From the NCBI GenBank assembly GCA_018857735.1, contig JABMCL010001232.1, positions 184,501 through 248,500 on the forward strand: a DNA stretch of 64,000 nucleotides, in the 5' to 3' direction. The position numbers and the translations under genes were made by a program. The first letter of the stretch is position 1. Every line of letters begins with the position of its first letter. This DNA comes from Alviniconcha marisindica. Taxonomy: Eukaryota; Mollusca; Gastropoda; Provannidae. Shown here in pieces: positions 12,321-24,635 of the stretch. The notes under the pieces were generated by a model. The model did not search any database, was not told where the DNA came from, and saw only the letters and a list, made by a program, of their open reading frames with translations.

Positions 12321-13313
12321 TGCCACATTATTGAAACATACTTCATGTCGCTGTTGTCAAACGACTGCCACATTGCTGAAACATACTTCATGTCGCTGTT
12401 GTCAAACGACTGCCACATTACTGAAACATACTTCATGTCGCTGTTGACAAACGACTGCCACATTACTGAAACGTACTGCATGTCGATGTTGAAATACGAG
12501 TGCCACATTACTGAAACACGCTTCATGTTGATGTTGGCAGACGACTGCCACATTACTGAAACATAGGCCTACTTCATGTTGATGTTGACAGACGACTGCG
12601 TGCTTCATGTTGATGTTGACAGACGACTGCTACATTACTGAAACGTAGGCCTACTTCATGTTGATGCTGACAGACGATTGCCACATTACTGAAACATAGG
12701 CCTACTTCATGTTGATGTTGACAGACGAGTGCCACATTACTGAAACATAGGCCTACTTCATGTTGATGTTGACAGACGAGTGGCCACATTACTGAAACAT
12801 AGGCCTGCTTCATGTTGATGTTGACAGACGAGTGCCACATTACTGAAACATAGGCCTACTTCATGCTGATGTTGACAGACGAGTGCCACATTACTGAAAC
12901 ATAGGCCTGCTTCATGTTGATGTTGACAGACGAGTGGCCACATTACTGAAACATAGGCCTGCTTCATGTTGATGTTGACAGACGAGTGCCACATTACTGA
13001 AACATAGGCCTACTTCATGTCGATGTTGACAGACGAGTGCCACATTACTGAAACATAGGCCTACTTCATGTTGATGTTGACAGACGAGTGCCACATTACT
13101 GAAACATAGGCCTACTTCATGCTGATGTTGACAGACGAGTGCCACATTACTGAAACATAGGCCTACTTCATGTTGATGTTGACAGACGAGTGCCACATTA
13201 CTGAAACATAGGCCTACTTCATGTCGATGTTGACAGACGAGTGCCATATTACTGAAACATAGGCCTACTTCATGTTGATGTTGACAGACGAGTGCCACGT
13301 TACTGAAACATAT
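12321..13313. repeat. minisatellite, 45/51 bp units (copy 2)
   Basis: Same units as 1728-2515, with about 20 copies. Some units carry an extra base (GAGTGGCCACATT), breaking the 3-base periodicity at the corresponding positions in both arrays. Confidence 0.95.
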
Positions 13314-13557
13314 GTCGATGTTGACAAACGAGAACCACGCACGCGGTCCTCACTAAACATAATAATAATAATAACGCTGGAGAAAGGTGTAACTGACGAG
13401 TTCCAGTTGTGTATTTCCAAACTCTTTCTTGTGTTAACTGTAGCCTAAGGATCGAGAGTACTTACTTTTCCTTGATATCATTCGGCTTGAACTCTGAAAA
13501 ATACAAAACAAAAAAAGAAAAAACACCACCAACAACAACAACAACAGCAGCAGCAAC

Positions 13558-13559
<2 letters not shown>

Positions 13560-13608
<49 letters not shown>

Positions 13609-13638
13609 CACACACACACACACACACGCACGCACGCT

Positions 13639-13697
<59 letters not shown>

Positions 13698-13700
13698 CCA
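13560..13700. repeat. (CA)n then (ACGC)n microsatellite
   Basis: Pure CA run followed by a tetranucleotide ACGC run at the right end of duplication copy 2. Confidence 0.95.
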
Positions 13701-14178
13701 CGCACGCGCGCGCGAAGAACTAACCCTGTTGTCGCTTGTCATATGATCAAACCAAAATAAAACATCAGTGTGAAAATAGCTCAGCCCTGACATCAGTCAA
13801 GAGGGAAGACACAACAGCAATCAATGATGCTGGCTGAAAAACACGTCAGGACAAAAAGGTCGTTAAACAGAGGATGATCCACCTGCCGTCTTGTCGAACT
13901 GTCAGGAGCAGCAAGCAGACCTGAACGAGAAAATGCTAAATCGATCCACACTGAAAGCTAAACATAATAATAATGATAATAAAGTCTATTCATCATGCGC
14001 TCATCGACGCCCTGGGCGCTCACATGGTACATATTAACCTAAATACAATATTATATACGCATGTATACGAAGTCCTACTATTGTAATGTACATCATGTAT
14101 TGTATGAAGCAAAACAAAACACAAACAAGAAAAAACGCAACGAATTCAAACCATTTAAACATACATGACATTGATCTG

Positions 14179-14232
<54 letters not shown>

Positions 14233-14841
14233 AGCATACTAACTCTGCAAAAATAACTTTACACACAGCTTCTCTTTCCAGCAAACACAGCTCAGGACGG
14301 ATGAAGACAGCAAACACGGAACTGAGTACCCACTAATGGCAGATCTATTTTTATTGGGTGAGGAAAATAATTTTAAAAAAAGGGGTAAAGCTCAGTTGAG
14401 GTTTCAATCGTGTAGACAATGCCCATGCGTATGAAGCCTCATCGTGTAGGTCTTACGCGGAAGAAGATGAGCCTCTGGTGGAGTTTATATACCTTGTATT
14501 TACACGCATGCCAGGTGAGAGTTACTAATTACAGCCACCATTAGGTGTGCAAGAAATGCAAGCTGATAGATGCTGATATTGTCCATAGATGCTGATATTG
14601 TCCATGTACATTAAAATCGTACAAGTTTCAAGTCGAGGAGATAAGACTTCGTTGAGAAAACCTTTTGGGATGGTAGGACCCAGATTAACGTTTACTGTTC
14701 CACGTCAAATCCGCAACGACTGAACTCTGCTGTTCGATATCAGAACAAAAATCCACATCTGAACCCTGCTATTCCACGTCAAATCAATGTCTGAACCCTA
14801 CTATTCGGCATCAGGGCCAGGACTAAATCAACGTCAGTGCT
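13701..14841. other. intergenic stretch with (CA)n
   Basis: Holds a (CA)n run at about 14,180-14,231 and a ~58-bp block at 14,472-14,530 (GGAGTTTATATACCTTGTAT, then CGCATGCCAGGTGAGAG) that reappears inverted at 37,205-37,265. No gene seen. Confidence 0.5.
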
Positions 14842-15040
14842 GCTTCCAACGGCTTACCGTTGCGTAATTGGTAATGATGTTGACATGATTCCTAATTATA
14901 CTGAGCCGAACCTATAATTACAGTTATGTTCTTTTGACGCATAATATTGTAATCATTTGGAGCCGAGCGTCAAAAGACATTTACTGATTATTTAGAGATA
15001 ATTGGTAATTATGTGCTTTTGACGCTGGCGGCAAAGCTGT
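14842..15040. mobile_element. MITE-like element related to 852-962
   Basis: Starts CTGCTTCCAACGGCTTAC, the inverse of the end of copy 1, and ends near TGCTTTTGACGCTGGCGGC. An internal TTCTTTTGACGC...GCGTCAAAAGACA pair suggests nesting or a mosaic of two family members. No frame. Confidence 0.5.
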
Positions 15041-15293
15041 TGCGGAGGAGGTTTGCAAGGATATAGTCACACTGGTGACGCACGTGCAAAGAACAGCCAA
15101 TGAACGCGACTGTCTGATTCTTTCAGTCCCGGCTTGTGGCGTGGAACGAGCCTGGAATCGCAGCACTCACTGATGTTTCCAGCTGCTGCAGCCCACTGTT
15201 GACGGACTCTGCCAAGCGCAATGACACTGACGGTGGAATAGCCACCCTCTGGACCGTCTCGCGGCGTTGTCCACTGATTGCGTTTCAAACTGA

Positions 15294-15425
15294 GTTTGTG
15301 AGTCTTTCAAAAAGTGTGCTACACTATCCAAGGCTAGTTTGTGAGTCTTTCAAAAAGTGTGCTACACTATCCAAGGCTAGTTTGTGAGTCTTTCAAAAAG
15401 TGTGCTACACTATCCAAGGCTATTG
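15294..15425. repeat. three-copy 43-bp tandem repeat
   Basis: TTTGTGAGTCTTTCAAAAAG plus TGTGCTACACTATCCAAGGC repeated three times almost exactly. Confidence 0.95.
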
Positions 15426-15649
15426 CGTGCTGAGAAGGAGGTGTTGACAGGCTCACATACGCGCGCCAAGTCCACCGCTGGCCAGTCTATAGTCACCGCC
15501 ACTGAGACACCCTCTTGTCTTGCCCAATCCCAATGATTGGCCTTTAAGTGTCACGGCTAGTAAAATAGTCATTTTTATTTTTGACGCTAATGTGCCACCT
15601 TTGGAACCAAGCATTACTGAAAAGACATATTGTCTGAGCGGCTGAGGTG

Positions 15650-15900
15650 ATTAGAACCCCGCCGTGCAAAACACTAACGGCCGAGGGTGACTCAGTCGAA
15701 CCCCTCCGTGCAAAACACTAACGGCTGAGGGTGACTAGAACCCCGCCGTGCAAAACACTAACGGCCGAGGGTGACTCAGTAGAACCCCGCCGTGCAAAAC
15801 ACTAACGGCTGAGCCGCGAGGTGACCAGAACACCACCGTGCAAAACACTAACGGCTGAGCCGGGTGACCAGAACATTATAACAGTGCAAAACACTAGCCT
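15650..15900. repeat. tandem repeat, ~40-45 bp, ~6 copies
   Basis: Units around CGTGCAAAACACTAACGGC with GAGGGTGAC spacers; later units are degenerate. Confidence 0.9.
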
Positions 15901-16415
15901 CTCGGAGTGACTAGAGCCCTGGTGATCAGCGATGGGGTGACCTCCATATGAATAATGAAGCATCCACTGAAATGAATAATAAAGATATTTCGTATGTCTG
16001 GTCCTGGGCCATCAGTACAAGAAAATGATTAACAGGATTATGGTTCTTGATTCACTTAATGTGACAGACGTAAATCAAACACCTGTGACCGTCGTGAGGC
16101 TGTATACGATACTTTGTGTTATCAGCAGTTCATGACTATGCAAGTATAAAATGCAGCACCTCGTATATATGTCAGTGAAGGTCATAAACACTCCTACTTC
16201 AAAGTTGCTGACCTGACATGCCTCTTAGACCTGTGTGTGTGCAAAGTGTCCGTCCTGTATATACGACCCAGGGGACTGACTAATACTCTCTTTGGCATGA
16301 CTGGATTCACTGCGGAAGAAAAAGGACTTAAATACTGATTCAGTTCTATAATGCCTCAGCAATCAGTTACTGGCTCGTTTGTGGGTGTGGCTTTCTTCTT
16401 CTTCACCGCCTAATT

Positions 16416-16420
<5 letters not shown>

Positions 16421-16493
<73 letters not shown>
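16421..16493. repeat. (CT)n microsatellite
   Basis: Uninterrupted TC/CT run of about 73 bases. Confidence 0.95.
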
Positions 16494-16498
<5 letters not shown>

Positions 16499-16699
16499 GT
16501 GGACTACACAAAGCCGGCTCTCAGTGGGTTGAAGCCACTCCACCGCCCATCCTGGAGGGCGTGTTGTAAACATCTTGTGTCAGCAGAGTACTCTATGAGC
16601 CCGGCTACGGGCACCGGAATGTCCCACCGCCATTTGGGATCCCCCATCAACCCGCTCGCTCTGCCATGTCGCTGACTGAAAAAGAGAATAATTTTTATA

Positions 16700-18180
16700 G
16701 CTACAGTAGAGTGTGTAGTCAGTTACAGCGGTAGAGTGTGTAGTCAGTCACACAGCTACAATAGAATGTGTAGTCACCTACAGTAGACTGTGTAGTCAGT
16801 CAATCACATAGCTACAGTAGAATGTGTAGTCAGCTACAGTAGAGTATGTAGTCAGTCACATAGCTATAGCAGAGTGTGAAATCAGTCACTGACTCCGCTA
16901 CAGTATGGTGTGTAGTCAGTTACATAGCTACAGTAGTGTGTGTAGTCAGCCATATAGCTACAGCAGAGTATGTAGTCAGTCATATAGCTACAGTAGTCAG
17001 TCACAAAGCTACAGTAGAGTGTGTAGTAAATCGCATAGTTACAGTAATGCAGTCTGTCGCATAGCTATAGCGGAGTATGTAGTCAGTTACATAGCTACAG
17101 TAGTGTGTGTAGTCAGTAAGTCATACAGCTACAGCAAAGTGTGTAGTCAGTCATGTAGCTACAGTAGTCAGTGACAAAATCGCATAGTTACAGTAGAGTG
17201 TGTAGTCAGTCACATAGCTATAGCAGAGTGTGTAGTCAGTCACTCAGCTATAGTAGAGTGTGTAGTCAGTCACATAGCTACAGTAGTGTGTGTAGTCAGT
17301 CATACAGCTACAGCAGAGTGTGTAGTCAATCATATAGCTACAGTAGTCAGTCACACGGCTACAGTAGAGTGTTAGCAAGTCGCATCAGTAGTTACAGTAG
17401 AATGTGTAGTCAGTCATACAGCTACAGTAGTCAGTCACACAGCTATAATTGTGTAGTCAGTCACCTAGCTACATTAGTCAGTCACACAGCTACAGTAGAG
17501 TGTTAGCAAGTCGCATAGTTACAGTAGATTGTGTAGTCAGTCACACAGCTACTGTAGTCAGTCACACAGCTACAATAAAGTGTGTAGTCATTTACATAGC
17601 TACAGCAGTGTGTATAGTCAGTCATATAACTACAGCAAAGAGTGTGTAGTCAGTCACATAGCTACAATAGCCGAGTGTGTAGTCAGTCACATGGCTACAG
17701 TAGTCGGTCACACAGCTACAGTAGAGTGCGTAGTCAGTCACATAGCTACAGTAGTCGGTCACACAGATACAGCAGTCGGTCACACAGCTACAGTAGAGTG
17801 CGTAGTCTGTCACACAGCTACAGTAGTCGGTCACACAGCTACAGTAGAGTGCGTAGTCAGTCACATAGCTACAGTAGTCAGTCACACAGCTATAACAGTG
17901 TAGTCAATCACATAGCTACAGTTGTCAGTCACACAGCTACATTAGAGTGTGTACGGTCAGTCGCATAGCTACAATAATGTGTGTAGACAGTCACGTAGCT
18001 ACAGTAGTGTGTTACTCAGTCACATAGCAGGCTGCAGTAGTGTGTTACTCAGTCACATAGCAGGCTGCAGTAGTGTGTGTAGTCGGTAGTCACATAGCTA
18101 CAATAGTGTGTGTAGTCGGTAGTCACATAGCTACAGCACAGTAGTCAGTCACACAGGTACAGTGATGTGTGTAGTCAGTT
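16700..18180. repeat. large minisatellite, ~30-bp unit
   Basis: About 1.5 kb of variants of AGTCAGTCACATAGCTACAG with GTGTGTAGTC spacers. The unit length is a multiple of three, which produces 10-residue periodic Ser/Tyr/His frames; these are repeat artefacts. Confidence 0.95.
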
Positions 18181-18592
18181 GCACCATATTATCTCAGTCA
18201 GTCTTAGCGAACAAGTAGGGAAGGGAACCACACACACAAACACACACATACGCGCGCAAATAATGAAAAGACGTCTACCCTGGCCGGGAATTGCTGTATG
18301 AAACTTCAATGCAGAGAGCATAATCATCAGGACACATGGATTTTATTTTCGCCAAAAAAAGTACAAGGACCGTTTCTTGATGTTGGTTCATTCATTCATC
18401 ATCACTATCACACCAATACAACTCTATTACCAAAAATGAGCCATAGTGCCAAGAGCTACTATTCGCATATATACATGCCAGTCATAAATAATGCGCCACA
18501 ATCAAAGCTCGAAATACATACGACACACCTTGGAATATGCAATAATTATATACGTGGACTGATATGACTGACAGATTGCTTTTGCCCATGTA

Positions 18593-18600
18593 ATGTTGTT

Positions 18601-18653
<53 letters not shown>

Positions 18654-18835
18654 TAAAATTCAACTTCCATTCAAATAAGAACAGACATTCACACGAACTT
18701 ATAGTACCTCGCCCTAGATTAGATTTATTTAAATGTAGCTTGATGTATTCCGGGGGAAACCTATGGAATAATTTACCTTTATGGATTAATATTTTGTGCG
18801 ATCACAAAGCATTAAAAAAAAAGAGCATTTAAACA
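18593..18835 (+). mobile_element. LINE reverse-transcriptase C-terminal remnant
   Basis: After a (CT)n run, the frame reads ELIVPRPRLDLFKCSLMYSG then NLWNNLPLWI and ALKKKSI, then stop. The pattern (K/R)-x-S-x-x-Y/F-S-G-x-x-L-W-N-x-L-P plus a terminal ALKKK segment is the end of many invertebrate LINE RT proteins. Only this end is visible. Confidence 0.55.
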
Positions 18836-18989
18836 GTACTTAATGGAAAAAATCACAACAAACATTGATTAAGGATATGTGCACTATTTCTTTCATTTTG
18901 AACATGATCACATTCCATTATGTTCTCAGTATTTATGAATATGATGTGTCAAATATGTATATTATGTATACATGCATGCTCTGCATTCT

Positions 18990-19458
<469 letters not shown>

Positions 19459-20119
19459 TAAAACTGGCATCACAATTCACTGGTAATATTTCAAACGGCA
19501 TTAGACGTTTTACACGTACGATTCAGTCCAAAAAATGCATGATGTACGTACTAGGAGTGTACGTGACTAGGCTATAATATTTATGTGTGCATTGACTCGT
19601 GCTATGGTGTAGCGACTTTCAGCCTACATAATGCCCCTTCATGCACAGGCCTTCTTTTGTGTCACTGTTGAAACTGCACATAACTTTATGATTCGTGTAC
19701 ATGTAGTTGCAGTCTGGGTGTAGGATTTCACGTGCTATCTCCTCATGTACTTATGTAATTTACAGTTGTTGTTGATTTTTGTTTGCTTGGTGTTTCTTCT
19801 TCTTCTTCTTCTTCTTCTAAACCTAACTGACTTTGTATTGATCATGTAGTGCAGAAGACAACTTCGTCTAAAATACAGTGCCTGGGCTCACCTTTCCGAA
19901 ATAATGAGATACCTCGCGTCCGTCTGTTTCCTTCTTTGAATCTGATATCACAGTGACTTATCTTACACCAACATTCACAAAACTGGAGGCGTCTCTTGGC
20001 TACACATGGAGCTGCACAATCTGTAGCCTGTGCCCTGCAGTGATGTGTATTTGAAAGGTGGTTACGGTCAGTTCCCTGGGTGTTATTAAAACAATAAATA
20101 AGACAGCTAATCTAACGTT
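19459..20119. other. intergenic, nothing recognised
   Basis: Only a short TTC run near 19,797-19,818; no gene, RNA or element seen. Confidence 0.5.
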
Positions 20120-20560
20120 AAAACTATACACATGATCTTAATATCCATAGAGAGGTGGGGACTGGTTGCAGGTTGTGAAGACTGCGGCCTAGTCGACTGT
20201 GGAAGGACTCGAGTGAAGGGGCTGAAGAAACAGTCGTGGGGAGGAGGTTCCATTCAGACACTGCCGCTCCTCTGGTCCTAGGGTAAGATTGACGGAAGAA
20301 GCTTGCTGGGTTCATGTCTACAGGGCCATTGTTGATTTTGTAGAGCATCCTTAGGCGAGTCTGTCATCTTCGTTGTTCATGACTTGACCACTTCAGATTT
20401 TCGAGCATGGATGTTACATGTTGCCTGGTGATCTGTGCCTGTAGCTGTTGCATGGTCACGTAGATGGCTGCTCGTCGTTGTACTTTTTCCAGTAAATGGA
20501 TATCCTTGTGCTTGTGTGGACACCAGACAGCCGAGGCATACTCCAGTGTTGTGCATACCA
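20120..20560 (-). mobile_element. CR1/Jockey-like LINE C-terminal fragment, frameshifted
   Basis: On the minus strand one frame gives LEYASAVWCPHKHKDIHLLE and VQRRAAIYV, then VTSMLENLKW. A second frame continues MLYKINNGPVD, then SYPRTRGAAVSEWNLLP and a terminal SLESFHSRLGRSL. These match the order of the LINE RT C-terminal region (LEYAS-VW-P, VQRRAAR, VTSML, ML-KI, PRT--W-LLP, F---L). The frame change near 20,350 marks it as a dead copy. Confidence 0.8.
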
Positions 20561-21384
20561 ATGTAGTGCAGGTCTCATAACCTTCACTTCTGCATCCGCA
20601 GTACCACACCGCTGGTTTAACGTAAGAGTAATAATTATTTGTCTGATTGATAGTGACCACAAGTAGTGAGTAAAGATAAACTGTCCAAACTGATAAGCCT
20701 TTTGCTACTCTTTCTACGATGTCTCCTGTAACGCCGCTATCGATGGCTGCTCTGTCTTCGTTTGAATATTCTGGGTGACAGAAAAATGTAAGCACGAGTA
20801 TGTTCAATTTAACAATCATACCCAGTTGAAATCTGACGGGGTACTTCAAGACAAGATACCCCACCCCTACCCACCACCCCCACTATCCACCCAGCCACCT
20901 GGCCAAAAACCGACTCTTTCAATGTACTTTTCCAGGACTGCAATGTATCCAATGTTCAACGATCCTGATCATCATCATCAATCTTACATACTTTAAATGC
21001 CGCTGACAAATTGAACGGAACTTGGCTGAAGGACATCCGAAAGGATGAAACAGATGGCACACTGGCCATAATTATAGACATTAAAAAAAAAATTAATCAA
21101 AAACAAGTGACACCAAAACCAGAGAGAGAGAGAGATTATTCGTTCCAAACTCTCCCGGGCAGGTGACAGGTCACTACAGCTAAACATACATGCATCCTAC
21201 GTATGTGGCTTCGAATGACACTGAACTGGTGCATGTCTGCATGGTGTAAACAGAACATGCGCCGATATAGCAGCATTTTCACGGCGTGGCACCAGCCACG
21301 TAACAACCGACACAGTGCTGTAAGTACACCACTTTGGTGATAATTATTCCAAACGCGCTGTGTAAAGCTAGTCACTCATTCAGT
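20561..21384. other. intergenic, nothing convincing
   Basis: Includes a C-rich patch near 20,862-20,895 and a short (AG)n at 21,121-21,134. No gene recognised. Confidence 0.5.
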
Positions 21385-21445
21385 CACATACGACTAAAGC
21401 GCAGTGAGTCTGCTCGGAAGCAGAGAATAGCGTTATATAAAAATA
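21385..21445 (+). repeat. dispersed repeat family C, copy 2
   Basis: ACGACTAAAGCGCAGTGAGT, then CTGCTCGGAAGCAGAGAATA and GCGTTATATAA, matching 1262-1335 and the inverse of 44,363-44,425. Confidence 0.6.
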
Positions 21446-21475
21446 AAAAAATCAATCAGTCAAGTCCCATTTATG

Positions 21476-21800
21476 TGGGCCGGTTTGGCCAAGCGGTAAA
21501 TGTTAAAATTTTAATCAGTTAGGCTGGTAAGGCAGAAGGACCTCGGTTTGATTCCGCCGCTTCGGCTCTCCTCTCTCTCCAAAAGTTGCGGTGTATGGAC
21601 ACTGTCTTGTGACTTTGCCCCTCACAATTAGCAAAACATTCAAATGTCTCTCATCGATGCCCATCTTAATGCGGAAGTCGTTCTGGTGGTGACAGTGTAG
21701 TGTTAAGTATAGTCTACGTCTTCCCCCGCCTCCTGGGATCTGGGTCCCCGCTACTGAGTAAGCTTACCTCTTCGGACTGAGACAACTCGGCGCTAAACTG
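21476..21800 (+). mobile_element. tRNA-derived SINE, copy 1
   Basis: The A-box-like TGGCCAAGCGG (21,486-21,496) matches the Pol III consensus. The B-box-like GGTTTGATTCC (21,545-21,555) has one mismatch. Downstream, GCTTCGGCTC, TATGGACACTGTCTTGTGAC and TTTGCCCCTCA match an inverted copy at 39,760-39,935. It is not a functional tRNA: the box spacing is long and no cloverleaf is evident. The right end is approximate. Confidence 0.65.
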
Positions 21801-21868
21801 GCATGCTGAACCAAACCCAAACTTTCATTGCTTCACCTTATAATACCGAGTCCTACAGTTGGTGTACG

Positions 21869-22017
21869 TCATTGCCAAGGCACAGTACTGACCTCCTCCT
21901 TCATGAAGCAGAGGAAGATGGACCAGACGAAGGAGCCGGAGGCCACAACCACAGCTTTGTAGCGGAATGGCACGTAGCGGAAGTTGCACATCTGAACGAA
22001 CGGCCAGAACAGCGCTC
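21869..22017 (-). CDS. Mpv17-family protein, terminal coding exon
   Basis: On the minus strand, after a TGACAGACAG acceptor, the frame reads ALFWPFVQMCNFRYVPFRYK, then AVVVASGSFVWSIFLCFMKE and EVSTVPWQ before TGA (21,871-21,869). W-P-x-x-Q-x-x-N-F-x-x-V-P-x-x-x-(K/R) followed by a hydrophobic segment with F-x-W is the C-terminal signature of the Mpv17/PMP22/Sym1 family. The entry phase (two bases completing a codon) fits the phase-1 end of the exon at 24,312-24,606. The short linker that relatives carry between these parts (about 20-30 residues) is not found, so an intervening exon may be missed. An acceptor four bases earlier (exon from 22,021) is possible. Alternatively GAG|GTCAGT could be a donor, making this an internal exon. 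Confidence 0.8.
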
Positions 22018-22039
22018 CTGTCTGTCACACAGATTGATG

Positions 22040-22160
22040 CAAACCCATGCTGTAACCAGCAAACCCATGCTGCAACCAGCAAACCCATGCTGTAATATGC
22101 TGTAACCAGCAAACCCATGCTGTAACATGCTGTAACCAGCAAACCCATGCTGTAACCAAA
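22040..22160. repeat. 20-bp tandem repeat
   Basis: Six to seven copies of CCAGCAAACCCATGCTGTAA, some shortened, lying in the intron directly upstream (in gene direction) of the terminal Mpv17-like exon. Confidence 0.9.
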
Positions 22161-22694
22161 CTCCAAGCTTCGGTTTACCACATCCTTCCGCCAGCCGGCC
22201 ACTGCTGTTGTTGGTTACGCCATAGGTCTCCGAAAACTGTCAGATAACTGACACCGTCTCCTTGGTGTTCAAATGACAGTAAGTTTGTAACCACACAGAC
22301 AACGTTTTAGATGGTGTCAGGTCGCATTTCTATAGTAACCGTTCAAAACGTAGTTACTTGGTGCTTTGAGCTCAGCCGGTCAACCACATACGGTTATATC
22401 AGGGCTAATTACACCAGTACATAAAATAAAATAAAAACATGGGTTGGGCGTGCTGATTTTTGCGTGCATACTTTGACGCTATGTTGCTTAGATAGTTTTA
22501 GTACTCAAACCCGTCGGCGGATAGATGCGTGGAGATAAAGAGTGTCCCTTCAGTGCAGTAACCAATTGTGGCAGAGTTTGGAGGAAGGTGCCGGAAAACG
22601 AGGCTTGGAGTGTGGCCGGAAGCGTGCGTGTGACCCGTAACCTTCATACAAGAGGGTGGATTGGTAGCCTTCCAAAGTGATAGATAAATAGATA

Positions 22695-22790
22695 GATTTT
22701 GCTTTACGTCCACAGAAACCGTAGGCTTATTAGGGGCGGGAACCCAGGACGGCCATCTCGACTTTCGCACAGCTCCTGAACTCTGAATAG
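22695..22790 (-). repeat. dispersed SINE-like family B, inverted copy
   Basis: CTTTACGTCCACAGAAACCG, then CAGGACGGCCATCTCGACTT and CAGCTCCTGAACTCTG is the reverse complement of the blocks at 34,030-34,120 and 37,305-37,380. Confidence 0.7.
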
Positions 22791-22799
22791 ATAGATCTA

Positions 22800-24311
22800 G
22801 AGATATAGATAGATATATATGTAGGACTGGGAGTACTGCAGCAACAGCAGCACATTTGTGTGAACAGAATTCTAACATGGTTAATGTTGTCTTGTACTTT
22901 AACAGTTCAGGAAAAGCAAAAACCACCGAGCTGATGGAGAGCAAAAAGGCAACCTTTTAGTTTTAACAATGTAACATTGCACATTCATTTTATCAACTTA
23001 TCACTGAAAGCACAGTTTTGTCTTACCACAAACAAAATAAAATACTTTTGTTTCTTTGAAAAGTATTTATGTTCCTTAACTTTGGCAAACAATTGTTATT
23101 GTAAAAAGCCACTGTTCAAAATACAAAAGTCAGTGTCAAATTTTCCAAGTAGCATCCATGGCTAACACATTTTGAACTGATGGTGAAATTGTTGCTAGTT
23201 CTGCTGTTCACTGTGGATGAACATTGTACCGTCTTAAGGACTCAGAACAAAACAATGACAGAACAAGTCACCTTTTTGCTCTCTGTTCTGAGAAAAGTGT
23301 CTTGTGTAACCTAAAACTGTTCAAAATGAAAGAGGGGGAGGAGTAAAACTTAACAGATTACCAAATAAGTTTTCTTGAACTTTGCTTCCAATTCTGGAAT
23401 ACCAGACTTCCCCTCAAGAGCATTTGTCACTTGAATGGAAACAAATCATTCCATTATTCAGTGAATCTGTAACTGATTAATTATCAAAACATCAAAACAA
23501 ACAAAACAATAAGCAATCACAATGCAGACAATCAGCACCTCTAGTAGTACTCCGTCTTTCTAGTCATCCATATTATAACATGTAAAATAATAATTAAAAA
23601 GAATGTACACAAACACATCAACACACCACATGTAATTACATGGATATATTAATACATGTATGATGTAATAATGTACACACTCATGCATGGCTCAGTAACA
23701 CAGCTGTACACACATACAGCCTGGCTGCCCAGGCCTCCAGACAGACATTGGGACTATGCTTGATGCAAACAAAAAGCAAACAATTTATTAGAAAAGGTCA
23801 TTCTGAGTTTTCTTGATTTTATTTTAAGCCACATTGATCTTCCGTCCCAATAAACTTTCCAATCTCACACAAATGTTATTTTCTGTCTTCTTCATTCGGT
23901 GTTCAAGTACAGTTAATCAGCCACAGCCCTGAGCCACAGCCCTGAGTAAAAGTAGCTTCCCCAACACCAAAAGCTAAAAACGGCAACAGCAGACAAAGCA
24001 CAATGACTTTTTCAGAGGTTTCATAAAATGTCAGCAAGAAAAGTAACTGCAGTTTGGCAATGAACAAATATCGAAAGTGAGTTATTTCCCTTGAGCCTAG
24101 GCAGCAAACTTACTGAGCCTAAACGTCTGTGTGGCACTTAACAGGACAAAGCACACGTGCAAGGTGGAGAGCATAGCATCTTACACTCACTGTTGCATGT
24201 GAAACCAAAGGCAATTTAAGTGAATAAATTATGATCCATACCATAATTATAATCCATAATTTTCAACATCTTTTACCTAATTACTCTTTATGGAACCAAA
24301 GTTAGTCTCAC
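22800..24311. other. intron of the Mpv17-like gene, no exon found
   Basis: AT-rich with no tandem array. I expected a short exon coding the family's middle linker here but could not identify one. Confidence 0.4.
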
Positions 24312-24606
24312 CAAGATAAAAGCTGCTGATACCAACTGGTGCAAAACAAATTTGTCCTGCCACAACTTTCTTGATCACCATTTTTACAGCACTGCCTGGA
24401 AACATAAACTCCATGATGTGCATCCAACCATGAACCTGTGGCGCAATGACACAGGCCCCTGTGGCAGTAACACGCAGTGTTTTACCCCAGTCTACATGGT
24501 CCTTGCGCGATACGATGAGCTCTTGAATGATATCCGATGCTGTCCATAAAATACCATATGTGGCCATGGTATTCAGCAATGGCCATGACTTGAACATTAA
24601 CACCAT
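24312..24606 (-). CDS. Mpv17-family protein, N-terminal coding exon
   Basis: Minus strand, between acceptor CTTCTTCAG and donor GTGAGA (24,311-24,306): 98 codons plus one base. It opens MVLMFKSWPLLNTMATYGIL, followed by WTASDIIQELI, VDWGKTLRVTATGACVIAPQ, VHGWMHIMEF, FPGSAVKMVIKKVVAGQICF and APVGISSFYLG. Order and motifs (P-L-L-x-N, Y-G-x-L, D-x-x-Q, D-W-x-x-T-x-R, G-P/H-x-W, K-K-x-x-x-x-Q) are those of Mpv17-type four-helix membrane proteins of the inner mitochondrial or peroxisomal membrane, implicated in channel activity and mitochondrial DNA maintenance. The ATG immediately follows the acceptor and fits the usual family start, so an upstream 5'UTR exon is likely. It resembles the MPV17L/MPV17L2 group more than MPV17; the subgroup is uncertain. 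A 40-base poly-C (poly-G in the transcript) ends 29 bases upstream of the acceptor. Confidence 0.85.
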
Positions 24607-24634
24607 CTGAAGAAGAAAGAAATATTCACATATT

Positions 24635-24635
<1 letters not shown>

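Larger units (their letters stand above)
12143..13700. repeat. segmental duplication, copy 2
   Basis: Second copy of 1550-2811. The pre-array sequence appears identical to copy 1. The array is about 205 bp longer (about four extra 51-bp units), and the (CA)n/(ACGC)n tail is longer. Confidence 0.9.

Noticed and set aside
16876..17968. SQSHSYSRVC-type repetitive frames, seemingly a silk- or adhesive-like protein
   Set aside because: A 30-bp DNA minisatellite read in frame; frames switch repeatedly and both strands are open.
21476..21560. A functional tRNA gene
   Set aside because: The A and B boxes match, but the spacing is long, no acceptor stem or cloverleaf pairing is evident, and the downstream body is shared with another SINE copy.
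22498..22944. 148-codon minus-strand frame
   Set aside because: It reads through a SINE-like family B block and a GATAGATA run; no domain.
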